Shown piece after piece: positions 1-7,086 of a DNA stretch of 13,571 nucleotides. Positions within the stretch are counted from its first letter, which is position 1. The number at the start of each line of letters is the position of its first letter. The notes beneath the pieces are model-generated. The model was not told where the DNA came from and searched no databases. It was given only the letters and a program-made list of their open reading frames with translations. The position numbers and the translations under genes were made by a program. This DNA is from Candidatus Paenalcaligenes intestinipullorum. Its GTDB lineage: Bacteria; Pseudomonadota; Gammaproteobacteria; Burkholderiales; Burkholderiaceae_B. The stretch spans positions 1-13,571 of the forward strand of contig DWUQ01000108.1 of the NCBI GenBank assembly GCA_019120675.1. Direction: 5' to 3'.

Positions 1-791
1 AAATGCACCCCCTGACTCGGGCTCACAATGGGCTTGGAGTAACGTTCGGCCACTTGATGATCCAACTGGCGAATGCGATCCACCCAAACCCCGGTGGCGT
101 TGATCACACATTGAGCATTAATCCTGTATTGGTCGCCCGTTAGGGTATCGCGGAAGTCGAACCCAGAAACACGATCACCCTCGTAACGCAATCGCTCTAC
201 CTCAGCATAGTTCAACACGCATGCCCCAGCTGCTGCGGCCGAACGCGCTAAAGCCACGGCCATACGCGCGTCATCGAACTGAGCATCCCAATACATTACG
301 CCACCCTTTAAATCGCGTGGCTGTACACCGGGTAAGTGCTGTCGCGTTTGTTGAGCATTTAAAAAACGCGTGTGGCCGAGCCCATCCCGTCCGGCCAGCA
401 AATCATAGGCTTTTAAGCCAGCACCATAAAAAGGCGTTTCCCAGCATTTATAGCTAGGCATAACAAAGGCCAAAGGCTGCGCTAAGTGCGGTGCAATACG
501 CAGGAAACTCGCCCGCTCGTGCAAGGCCTCTTTGACGAGACTGACATTGCCTTGGGCCAAATACCGTACTCCACCATGTACGAGCTTAGTGGCTTTGGAG
601 GACGTGCCCGAAGCAAAATCCCGCGCTTCGACCAAGACTACTCGTAGCCCCCGTAAGGCCGCATCTAAGGCTAAACCCAAGCCTGTGGCCCCACCGCCGA
701 TAATCGCCAGATCGAAAGTCGGCTGGGCGCTGAGTGATTGAAAAAGCTGATCGCGTGAAGTGGATAAGGCTATAGAAGTAGAGTCAGTCAT
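1..791 (-). CDS. glpD: Aerobic glycerol-3-phosphate dehydrogenase, N-terminal 263 codons (cut by left edge)
   Basis: Reading from the ATG at 791 towards base 1 gives an open frame of 263 codons with no stop, so the C-terminal half lies outside the window. The protein is an FAD-dependent dehydrogenase that oxidises sn-glycerol-3-phosphate to dihydroxyacetone phosphate at the inner membrane and feeds electrons to quinone. Visible support: a Rossmann FAD-binding segment with IIGGGATG at residues 30-37 and the acidic end of its second strand at E55 (VVLVEARDF), a TSSKATKLVHGGVRYL block at 63-78 typical of GlpD, and INATGVW further on. About 25 residues precede the FAD fold, slightly longer than in E. 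coli GlpD. The Shine-Dalgarno is weak (GAG only 3 nt from ATG). It is divergent from glpK, consistent with a shared glycerol-catabolism control region. Confidence in the family is high. The exact start is less certain. Confidence 0.95.
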   Translation of the reverse strand, partial: MTDSTSIALSTSRDQLFQSLSAQPTFDLAIIGGGATGLGLALDAALRGLRVVLVEARDFASGTSSKATKLVHGGVRYLAQGNVSLVKEALHERASFLRIAPHLAQPLAFVMPSYKCWETPFYGAGLKAYDLLAGRDGLGHTRFLNAQQTRQHLPGVQPRDLKGGVMYWDAQFDDARMAVALARSAAAAGACVLNYAEVERLRYEGDRVSGFDFRDTLTGDQYRINAQCVINATGVWVDRIRQLDHQVAERYSKPIVSPSQGVH

Positions 792-804
792 AGTCTCGAT
801 CAAA

Positions 805-834
805 AAAGCAGAGCACACTAAAGTGTAGCGCTTT
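805..834. promoter_or_regulatory. Imperfect dyad in the glpD-glpK divergent intergenic region
   Basis: The 116-bp space between the two divergent glycerol genes contains ACACT (815-819), AA, AGTGT (822-826), flanked further out by AAAGC (805-809) and GCTTT (830-834), giving a broad imperfect palindrome. It lies 14 nt upstream of the glpD start, a good place for a repressor operator. It does not match the E. coli GlpR consensus in any way I can see, so the binding protein is unknown. A TATAGT at 842-847 could be a -10 for glpK, but no convincing -35 accompanies it. Confidence 0.35.
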
Positions 835-907
835 CATGCCTTATAGTGGGCATCGTCTGCTTCACGTTACACTACACCTACTGTCCCTTCTATTGAGGCC
901 TTACCCC

Positions 908-2407
908 ATGACCTATCTACTGGCTATTGATCAAGGTACGACCAGTTCGCGTACGATTATTTTTGATCAACAGGGCAATATCGTTGCACTCTCACAAAAA
1001 GAATTCCCCCAATACTTTCCGCAATCGGGCTGGGTGGAGCACAACGCCATGGAAATCTGGGACAGTCAATTGTGGACCTTGCGCGAAGCGCTGCGGCAGG
1101 CGCAACTGCCTGTAAAGGCGATCAACGCAGTCGGTATTACCAACCAACGCGAGACCACCTTGGTTTGGGACCGGCGCACGGGCCAGCCCTTACACCCCGC
1201 ACTCGTATGGCAAGACCGTCGTACGCAAACGTATTGCGAAGCGCTCAGCCCTGCTCAACAAGATTTAATTCGTAGCCATACTGGTCTACGAGCGGACCCA
1301 TATTTCTCAGCCACTAAACTACGCTGGTTATTGGATTATTTACCCCAAGGCCAACAACGCGCTGAAGCGGGTGAGCTGGCCTTTGGCACTATTGATAGCT
1401 GGCTTATTTGGCAGCTTACTAAGGGCCGCGTCCACGCTACTGATCACACCAACGCCTCACGCACGATGCTGTATAGCTTAGAACACAAAAACTGGGACCC
1501 TCACCTGTTGGAGCTGTTTAATATTCCCGATGCCTTGTTGCCCAGCATCCAGTCTTCAAGTGATTATTATGGCGATATCGATGCGTCGTGGTTAGGGGAA
1601 AGCCTGGCCATTCATGGCGTTGCAGGCGATCAGCAAGCGGCTCTATTTGGTCAAGCCTGCTTTGAGCCAGGTATGGTCAAAAACACCTACGGTACCGGCT
1701 GCTTTATGTTGATGAATATCGGCAACACTCCCAGTCCGTCTGCTGCTGGGCTCATCACCACCGCGACCGCCAGCACCGTGCTGCGCCCCCAGTATGCACT
1801 AGAAGGCAGTGTGTTTGTGGGGGGCGCCGTGGTGCAATGGCTACGCGATAAGCTGGGTGCAATTGAATCCAGTCAACACGTGGAAAGCCTCACCGAAGCG
1901 GTTGACGACGCAGGAGGGGTCATCATGGTGCCCGCCTTTACCGGCTTAGGCGCCACCTATTGGCAGCCCCAAGCCCGTGGCAGTATTTTAGGTATTAGCC
2001 GCGGCACGACCATGGCGCACATTGCCTACGCCGCCCTAGAGAGCATTGCTTTTCAAAGCACAGCCTTATTTCAAGCGATGGTGCGCGATGCCAGCACGCT
2101 AGGTCAGCAGGTGGACGCCTTACGGGTGGATGGCGGAGCCAGTCGCAATGACCGCTTGATGCAAATGCAAGCGGACTTGTTAGGCCTACAAGTGATTCGA
2201 CCCAAGGTCACGGAAACCACGGCATTAGGTGCAGCCTATTTGGCGGGTTTAAGCGCTGGTGTGTACACCGACACTCAAGAATTGACCGAACAGTGGCAAA
2301 TCGAACAGCGCTTTTACCCCAAACTCAGCACCACCGAACGTGAACAGCGCATGGCCGAATGGGAGCATGCCGTACGACAAACCTGCCTCCCTACAGCAGA
2401 CGTTTAA
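908..2407 (+). CDS. glpK: Glycerol kinase
   Basis: FGGY-family kinase that phosphorylates glycerol to sn-glycerol-3-phosphate with ATP in the cytoplasm, the substrate of the divergent GlpD. The frame is open from 836, but the start chosen is ATG 908: it has GAGG 9 nt upstream (895-898) and the product begins MTYLLAIDQGTTSSR, aligning with the conserved phosphate-binding N-terminus. The upstream 24 codons have no family counterpart. At 499 aa it is the usual length. Visible motifs are DQGTTSSR at 8-15, NQRETT at 79-84 (glycerol-binding Arg-Glu pair), GTIDSWLIWQLT at 160-171, GVAGDQQAALFGQ with the catalytic base D241, and the C-terminal FGGY signature around VDGGASRND at 407-415. No glycerol facilitator gene (glpF) is seen on either side within the window. 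No defects are visible. Confidence 0.97.
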   Translation: MTYLLAIDQGTTSSRTIIFDQQGNIVALSQKEFPQYFPQSGWVEHNAMEIWDSQLWTLREALRQAQLPVKAINAVGITNQRETTLVWDRRTGQPLHPALVWQDRRTQTYCEALSPAQQDLIRSHTGLRADPYFSATKLRWLLDYLPQGQQRAEAGELAFGTIDSWLIWQLTKGRVHATDHTNASRTMLYSLEHKNWDPHLLELFNIPDALLPSIQSSSDYYGDIDASWLGESLAIHGVAGDQQAALFGQACFEPGMVKNTYGTGCFMLMNIGNTPSPSAAGLITTATASTVLRPQYALEGSVFVGGAVVQWLRDKLGAIESSQHVESLTEAVDDAGGVIMVPAFTGLGATYWQPQARGSILGISRGTTMAHIAYAALESIAFQSTALFQAMVRDASTLGQQVDALRVDGGASRNDRLMQMQADLLGLQVIRPKVTETTALGAAYLAGLSAGVYTDTQELTEQWQIEQRFYPKLSTTEREQRMAEWEHAVRQTCLPTADV

Positions 2408-2478
2408 ACGATTCCTATCCCTTGTCCTGCGCCTGATTTTTTCCTGCCCTGTATGGCTTTACCTGCTCTGACTGGCGC

Positions 2479-4167
2479 TTATACATTTGCTTGCGCGTGT
2501 GTGCTCGCTGGATCAGCACTGGCCACATACTGCTCAGCCGCATACAAAGCGGGCGCGAGCTCGTCAAAGAGCACCTGATACCCCAGCCCACGCAGCAACG
2601 CCAAGCGGCTGAGCTTGCGTTTGAAGTTTGGGTTTAAATCAGCAATCAGCAATCGAATGTGTTGGCTTTGTAAGCGCTGCACCAACCGCTCTAAGGCTTG
2701 TAAGGCTGTGGCATCCATCATTGACACATAACGTAGGCGCAACACCACCACTTTGGGATCGGGGCCAAGTGAGGCCAGCTCGCGCTCGAAGGCATCAATC
2801 CCCGCATAAAAGAACGGCCCTTCTACGGAAATAACGGCGATGTCGTTTTCATTAACGCTTTGGTCAACCTCATTACCCAGCAAGGCACGCAACTGTGAGG
2901 CTCGTAAACGCTCCACGCGCACGCTTGAAGACATCCGTTGCAAAAAATGCAGCATCGCTAACGCCACACCGATATTGACCGCCACGACTAAATTCACAAA
3001 CACCGTCAGCGCCAAGGTCACCAACAGAATAAACACATCCACGCGCGGCGACTCTTTGATTAGACGCCAGACCAGTTTGGGTTGACTCATATTCCACGCC
3101 ACCACAAACAGCACCGCTGCAAGACTGGCTAAAGGGATATACACCGCCAACGGTGCGAGCAACACCAATACCAACACCAGCACCAAGGCGTGCACAATGC
3201 CAGCGATTGGACTATTGCCTCCATTACGGATGTTGGTGGCGGTACGCGCAATGGCTCCAGTAGCGGCTATCCCACCAAAAAGGGGTGCCAACACATTGGC
3301 CGCCCCCTGACCGATGAGCTCTTGATTGGAGTTGTGGCGGGTATTGCACATATTGTCTGCCACTACCGCGGACAACAGTGATTCAATCGCCCCCAACATC
3401 GCGATCGCAAAAGCGGGCCCCACCAAGTCTAACATTCGATCTACGGATACTTGCGGCCAACTAAAGGCTGGTAAACCACGGGGAATCTCACCAAAAGCAG
3501 AACCAATCGTGGCAACCGAATTAAAATTAAAGGCCGCTTGCACCAAACTCAACACCACCAAAGCCACCAAAGGCCCAGGAATACGACTCATATACTTAAT
3601 TCTGGGGGTGGCCAATACGAGTACCAAAGCCAACACCCCCATTGCTGTGGTGGCTAGATCAAGTGAGGGCAAGCTGGTTAGTAACGACCAAAATTGTTGA
3701 TGAAAATACTCACCGGATGGGGCCGCCAAACCGAAAAAATCCTTCCACTGCCCTACCCAAATAATAATACCGATGCCCGCGGTGAAGCCCACAATCACCG
3801 GCACCGGGATGAACTTAATCACCACACCCATACGCGTAATACCGAGTATGAGTAAGATCACCCCCGCCATTAATGTAGCAATTTGCAAGCCATCTAGGCC
3901 ATGCTGCGCGACGACCCCCGACAAGATAACAATAAATGCCCCGGTCGGCCCAGCAATTTGTACCCGACTGCCACCAAATAAGGACACGACCACCCCAGCC
4001 ACAATTGCGGTGTAGATCCCCTGCTCGGGCTTCACTCCTGAAGCAATTGCAAAGGCCATGGCTAACGGTAAGGCAACAATGCCTACCACGATTCCAGCCA
4101 CAAGGTTACGCGCCCAATAAGCGCGCCCTAACAAACCCGCACGTTTGGCTTCAAGAATGGCAATCAT
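2479..4167 (-). CDS. SulP-family anion transporter with C-terminal STAS domain
   Basis: Inner-membrane SLC26/SulP transporter, predicted to carry an inorganic anion such as sulfate or bicarbonate. The substrate cannot be told from sequence. From ATG 4167 it is 562 aa. Residues about 20-410 are a dense set of hydrophobic helices including the family block SRVQIAGPTGAF (67-78) and GAIARTATNIRNGG (304-317). Residues about 441-550 form a cytoplasmic STAS domain with VSMMDATALQALE (481-493), the usual position of the STAS loop. The frame can be extended to a TTG at 4212 overlapping the upstream ATPase gene, but ATG 4167 has GGAG at ideal spacing and is preferred. It starts 25 nt after the stop of the heavy-metal ATPase gene, so the two are probably co-transcribed, an uncommon pairing. 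It is convergent with glpK, with no clear hairpin in the 71 bp between them. Confidence 0.93.
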   Translation of the reverse strand: MIAILEAKRAGLLGRAYWARNLVAGIVVGIVALPLAMAFAIASGVKPEQGIYTAIVAGVVVSLFGGSRVQIAGPTGAFIVILSGVVAQHGLDGLQIATLMAGVILLILGITRMGVVIKFIPVPVIVGFTAGIGIIIWVGQWKDFFGLAAPSGEYFHQQFWSLLTSLPSLDLATTAMGVLALVLVLATPRIKYMSRIPGPLVALVVLSLVQAAFNFNSVATIGSAFGEIPRGLPAFSWPQVSVDRMLDLVGPAFAIAMLGAIESLLSAVVADNMCNTRHNSNQELIGQGAANVLAPLFGGIAATGAIARTATNIRNGGNSPIAGIVHALVLVLVLVLLAPLAVYIPLASLAAVLFVVAWNMSQPKLVWRLIKESPRVDVFILLVTLALTVFVNLVVAVNIGVALAMLHFLQRMSSSVRVERLRASQLRALLGNEVDQSVNENDIAVISVEGPFFYAGIDAFERELASLGPDPKVVVLRLRYVSMMDATALQALERLVQRLQSQHIRLLIADLNPNFKRKLSRLALLRGLGYQVLFDELAPALYAAEQYVASADPASTHAQANV

Positions 4168-4173
4168 CCGATG

Positions 4174-4177
4174 CTCC
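4174..4177 (-). promoter_or_regulatory. Shine-Dalgarno site fixing the SulP start
   Basis: GGAG on the minus strand, 6 nt before the ATG at 4167. No comparable site stands before the longer TTG start at 4212, so this site decides the start of the SulP gene and places it just after the ATPase stop instead of overlapping it. Confidence 0.7.
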
Positions 4178-4192
4178 GAGCAACCCCAGCGT

Positions 4193-6139
4193 TTAGGCTG
4201 GGTGGACGTCAATAGAAGGCGTCCGTAATAATCTCAAACTATTTAAAATCACTAATAAACTGGCCCCAACATCCGCAAACACAGCTAACCACATGGGCAC
4301 ATCCCCCAGCACGGCAAAGCTTAGAAACACCAGCTTGATGCATAACGCAGCCGTGATATTTTGCATCAAAACATGATGCAGCCGTGTGGATAAGCGCCAT
4401 AGGCTTGGCAGTTGTTGGAGGGAGTCATTAAGAATAGTGATATTAGCGGTATCAATCGCTAAGTCGCTGCCTAAGCGGCCCATCGCAATTCCTACTTGTG
4501 CTTGGGCCAAGGCGGGCGCATCGTTAATGCCATCACCTGCCATCACAACCGAGCCGCTCCGTTGCAAGGCTTGTAACCAGTTTAGCTTATCTTGGGGCAG
4601 TAATTCTCCTTGGTACGAGTCCACCCTTAATTGTTGGGCTACCTGCGCAACGGCCGCGGATTGATCACCGGAAGCAATATGGACGCGAACACCCAACGCT
4701 TGCAAGCGCTGCACCGCCTGTTGAGCCTCGGGTTTAAGACCATCTTGCAGCGCAAACACCCCTAAGCATTGTTGCGCATCCGCCAACACCACTAAACTCG
4801 CTCCTTGGGCCGCTTGCACCGCCATCCACTCTAGAGCCTCGGGCGAATAGAGCGTCTGCTCTGCGGTAAGCCATTGCGGACTTCCTAAATAATAGGTCTG
4901 ACCCTGATACGTGGCTTGCACTCCTTTACCTGCCTGAGCCAGAAAGTGCTCAAGCTCATAATTCTCTAATGCACTCAGCGCCGCGCTGACCACTGCCCGT
5001 GAGGCGGGGTGAGTAGACCGATGAGCCAAGCTTTGTGCCAGCCTTACGCTATGCTCTGTATCAACAGCAGGATTGAGCCAGTAACAGTGCAAGACGGGCT
5101 GACCAGTTGTTAGCGTACCCGTTTTATCGAGCATTAACTGCTTGGTATGACGCAATTGCTCCAGATACGCGCCACCTTTGATTAACACCCCTTCGTGTGC
5201 GGCCGCGGTCAATGCACTGACCACCGCCACAGGGGTAGAAATCACTAAGGCGCATGGGCACGCAATCACGAGTAACACCAACGCACGATACACGGCCTCC
5301 CATACCGAGACGCCGAACCAAGGCAGAACCATGGCGACCGCGACCGCCAAAACCATCACAATTGGGGTATAAACCGCAGCAAAACGATCCATCACCCGCT
5401 GCAAAGGCAGCTTATTTTGTTGGGCTTGCTGCACAGATAGGGCAATGCGTGCCACCAAGGTCTGATCATGAAGCGTATCGACTTGAACCTGCAGCTCACT
5501 GTCACCATTGATGCTGCCTGCGTAAATACGATCGCCGACCTGCTTGGCCACTGGCATGCTTTCCCCTGTAATGGGTGCTTGGTTGAGTTCAGACATCCCT
5601 TTCACCACCACTCCATCCAAGCCCACACGCTCGCCCGGACTGAGACGAACAATTTGGCCAAGCGTCACTTGAGAGGCTGCTTTGGTTACCCAATGTTGTG
5701 AGATGGGCTCCCAAACGTGCACCTGATCAGGCACCAAAGCATATAAACGATCTACGGCAGCGTGTGCGCGCAATAGGGATTGCGCCTCGATGCGCTCCGC
5801 CAAATTAAATAAAGCCAACACCATAGCCGCCTCGGGCCATTGCCCAATCAGCAAGGCTCCCGTTACCGCCAAACTCATTAAGGCATTGATCGTGAACTGA
5901 GCCTGGCGCAACGCGACCCAACCTTTTTTATACACCTCCGGCCCAACCAAGATAATGGCCGCAGCTGCCAGCCACCACGGCAACCACGACCACTCGCCCC
6001 ACCAATGCACGAGTTCTGCGGATAAAGCCAACGTCACGGCCGCACTAACACGTCCCCAGCGCTGCCACCAGGTGGTGGGCAGAGCATGGCTGTGATCAGG
6101 GGCATTTCCACAACACGAACTGTGTGCAGCATGTTCCAT
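4193..6139 (-). CDS. Heavy-metal P-type ATPase (Zn/Cd/Pb efflux, PIB-2 type)
   Basis: Inner-membrane pump that uses ATP to expel divalent soft metals from the cytoplasm. From ATG 6139 it is 648 aa. Visible motifs are the actuator TGES (191-194), membrane CPC (294-296), phosphorylation DKTGTLT (D338), the HP motif STHPAS (375-380), and GDGIND (535-540). K602 and D623 (in ADVGASLL) match the Zn/Cd/Pb subgroup (ZntA/CadA), not Cu pumps. Unlike ZntA there is no N-terminal ferredoxin-like HMA domain with a CxxC. The first 20 residues are instead a short His/Cys tail (four His, C9, C10, with H16 and H18), a plausible metal ligand. The longer ATG at 6154 would add only five residues and lies across the Shine-Dalgarno of 6139. 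A divergent MerR regulator and a 19-bp-spacer promoter imply metal induction. ZntA/CadA/PbrA-type naming is uncertain, so no symbol is given. Confidence 0.96.
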   Translation of the reverse strand: MEHAAHSSCCGNAPDHSHALPTTWWQRWGRVSAAVTLALSAELVHWWGEWSWLPWWLAAAAIILVGPEVYKKGWVALRQAQFTINALMSLAVTGALLIGQWPEAAMVLALFNLAERIEAQSLLRAHAAVDRLYALVPDQVHVWEPISQHWVTKAASQVTLGQIVRLSPGERVGLDGVVVKGMSELNQAPITGESMPVAKQVGDRIYAGSINGDSELQVQVDTLHDQTLVARIALSVQQAQQNKLPLQRVMDRFAAVYTPIVMVLAVAVAMVLPWFGVSVWEAVYRALVLLVIACPCALVISTPVAVVSALTAAAHEGVLIKGGAYLEQLRHTKQLMLDKTGTLTTGQPVLHCYWLNPAVDTEHSVRLAQSLAHRSTHPASRAVVSAALSALENYELEHFLAQAGKGVQATYQGQTYYLGSPQWLTAEQTLYSPEALEWMAVQAAQGASLVVLADAQQCLGVFALQDGLKPEAQQAVQRLQALGVRVHIASGDQSAAVAQVAQQLRVDSYQGELLPQDKLNWLQALQRSGSVVMAGDGINDAPALAQAQVGIAMGRLGSDLAIDTANITILNDSLQQLPSLWRLSTRLHHVLMQNITAALCIKLVFLSFAVLGDVPMWLAVFADVGASLLVILNSLRLLRTPSIDVHPA

Positions 6140-6147
6140 AAAGCAGT

Positions 6148-6152
6148 TCCTC
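6148..6152 (-). promoter_or_regulatory. Shine-Dalgarno site fixing the ATPase start
   Basis: GAGGA on the minus strand with an 8-nt spacer to ATG 6139. It overlaps the first codons of the alternative ATG at 6154, which has no comparable site of its own, so the shorter start is preferred. Confidence 0.7.
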
Positions 6153-6177
6153 ATAACAATGAATACCTATTGCTATC

Positions 6178-6208
6178 AGTACACAGCTTGTAGTAGCTTT
6201 AAGGTCAA
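6178..6208 (-). promoter_or_regulatory. MerR-type metal-inducible promoter and operator of the ATPase operon
   Basis: On the minus strand a perfect-start -35 TTGACC (6203-6208) and a -10 TGTACT (6178-6183) are separated by 19 bp, the over-long spacer that is the hallmark of promoters activated by DNA distortion by MerR-family proteins. The spacer holds a 17-bp imperfect dyad (6187-6203) of the form CTTnnAGnnnCTnnAAG, the same size and position as known CadR/PbrR/ZntR operators. It sits between the ATPase gene and the divergent regulator. The -35 and spacing are visible directly. Metal response is inferred from the family. Confidence 0.8.
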
Positions 6209-6235
6209 GCCCTTAACGAATGAAGGAAATGGCTC

Positions 6236-6664
6236 ATGAAAATTCGTGAACTGGCTGAGCTCAGTCACTGCAGCACCGAAACCATTCGTTATTATGAACG
6301 CATTGGTTTACTACCCGAAGCCGCTCGTAATGCCAGCAATTATCGCGTGTACAGCTTTGCCCACGCTCAACGGCTGCGTTTTATTCGTAATTGCCGTAGC
6401 TTAGACATGACGCATGAGGAAATTCGCGAGCTGTTAAATTATATTGATGCGCCACCTAACGATTGCACACCGGTTACCCAGTTGCTGGTTGAGCACATTC
6501 ATCATGTGGATGTGCGCTTACAAGCCCTAAATGAGCTCAAACAACAACTGGAACAGCTGGCGCATTTTTGTGACCACCCTGGTGAGGTGCAAGATTGTGG
6601 AATTTTATGCCAGCTGTTTGACATGGAGCCCGAAAAGCTAAAACCGAACACTCATGTCAGCTAA
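6236..6664 (+). CDS. MerR-family metal-responsive regulator (CadR/PbrR type)
   Basis: Dimeric transcription activator of 142 aa, predicted to bind the 19-bp-spacer promoter just upstream and switch on the divergent ATPase operon when metal binds. Residues 1-70 are the winged-helix MerR domain (MKIRELAELSHCSTETIRYYE). About 80-112 form the dimerisation helix. Metal-site cysteines are at C77, C112 and C121, the same three-Cys layout as CadR and PbrR, with an extra C125 in the C-terminal loop. The three-Cys set and the lack of a CueR-type C-terminal CxxxxxxxC pair argue for Cd/Pb/Zn rather than Cu or Ag. The start has AAGGA 8 nt upstream. The length is normal for the CadR/PbrR group. Metal specificity among Cd, Pb and Zn cannot be set from sequence alone, so no symbol is given. 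Confidence 0.93.
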   Translation: MKIRELAELSHCSTETIRYYERIGLLPEAARNASNYRVYSFAHAQRLRFIRNCRSLDMTHEEIRELLNYIDAPPNDCTPVTQLLVEHIHHVDVRLQALNELKQQLEQLAHFCDHPGEVQDCGILCQLFDMEPEKLKPNTHVS

Positions 6665-6696
6665 CCCCATGGCACTCGTGAGCGCCTAAGGGTGGA

Positions 6697-7011
6697 TTAA
6701 ATGGGTTTATGAGCACAAAAAATTTCATACATGGCTTGCATCAAGCTCAGCACCCGCTCATCGTGCAAATGGTAATAAATATATTTGCCCTCACGCCGCG
6801 TGCCCACTAAGGCTTGGTTTCTAAGTACGGTCAGCTGTTGTGATAAGGTGGGTTGCTGAATCCCCGTACGAGCCGCCAATTCACTCACATTACACTCTTG
6901 CTCCGCCAAGGTACACAGCAGCAACAAACGATCGGGATTTGCCAGTTTGCTCAGTAGCTCAGACACCTCGCCTGCTTTCTGTTTTAATTGTTCTAAACCT
7001 TGTCCATCCAT
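6697..7011 (-). CDS. bigR: BigR/SqrR-type ArsR-family repressor (persulfide-sensing)
   Basis: Small winged-helix repressor of 104 aa from ATG 7011. The frame also opens at a TTG at 7032, but ATG 7011 is preferred, with AAAGG upstream. The sequence follows the BigR/SqrR/YgaV group: LANPDRLLLLC at 23-33, a recognition helix near QQPTLSQQLTVLR (52-64), and the wing TRREGKYIYY (71-80). Two cysteines, C33 and C99, are 66 residues apart, exactly the spacing of the sensor pair in SqrR and BigR that forms an intramolecular tetrasulfide when sulfide or persulfide is present. An additional C40 is not part of the known pair. It is divergent from a persulfide dioxygenase-like gene, the classic BigR target, with an AT-rich palindrome between them. 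It ends 32 bp from the convergent MerR gene. The symbol denotes subfamily, not proven orthology. Confidence 0.88.
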   Translation of the reverse strand: MDGQGLEQLKQKAGEVSELLSKLANPDRLLLLCTLAEQECNVSELAARTGIQQPTLSQQLTVLRNQALVGTRREGKYIYYHLHDERVLSLMQAMYEIFCAHKPI

Positions 7012-7035
7012 AGTTGTCTTGCCTTTAGTCAAAAC

Positions 7036-7055
7036 ATTATATATAAATATATAAT
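7036..7055. promoter_or_regulatory. AT-rich palindrome, probable BigR-type operator
   Basis: A 20-bp near-perfect inverted repeat made only of A and T: left half ATTATATATA, right half AATATATAAT, 9 of 10 positions symmetric, centred between 7045 and 7046. It lies in the 75 bp between the divergent ArsR repressor and the dioxygenase gene, 31 bp upstream of the dioxygenase start and 24 bp upstream of the repressor start, so binding could silence both. BigR is known to bind AT-rich palindromes in such positions. No clear -10 can be told apart from the repeat itself. Confidence 0.7.
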
Positions 7056-7086
7056 AATTAGTCTTCCTACCCCGTCAGGAGCGCGC

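Noticed and set aside
836..907. 24-codon N-terminal extension of glycerol kinase
   Set aside because: No counterpart in the family. ATG 908 has a good Shine-Dalgarno and starts exactly at the conserved kinase N-terminus.
3326..3700. Plus-strand open frame of 124 codons inside the SulP gene
   Set aside because: Antisense shadow of a clear conserved gene. The composition is only that of the reversed coding strand.
4168..4212. TTG start for SulP overlapping the ATPase gene
   Set aside because: The extra 15 residues look unlike the family and ATG 4167 has GGAG at ideal spacing.
6671..6686. Short dyad GGC-A-CTC-GT-GAG-C-GCC between MerR and ArsR genes as a terminator
   Set aside because: The loop would be only 2 nt, a mismatch breaks the stem and no T tract follows.
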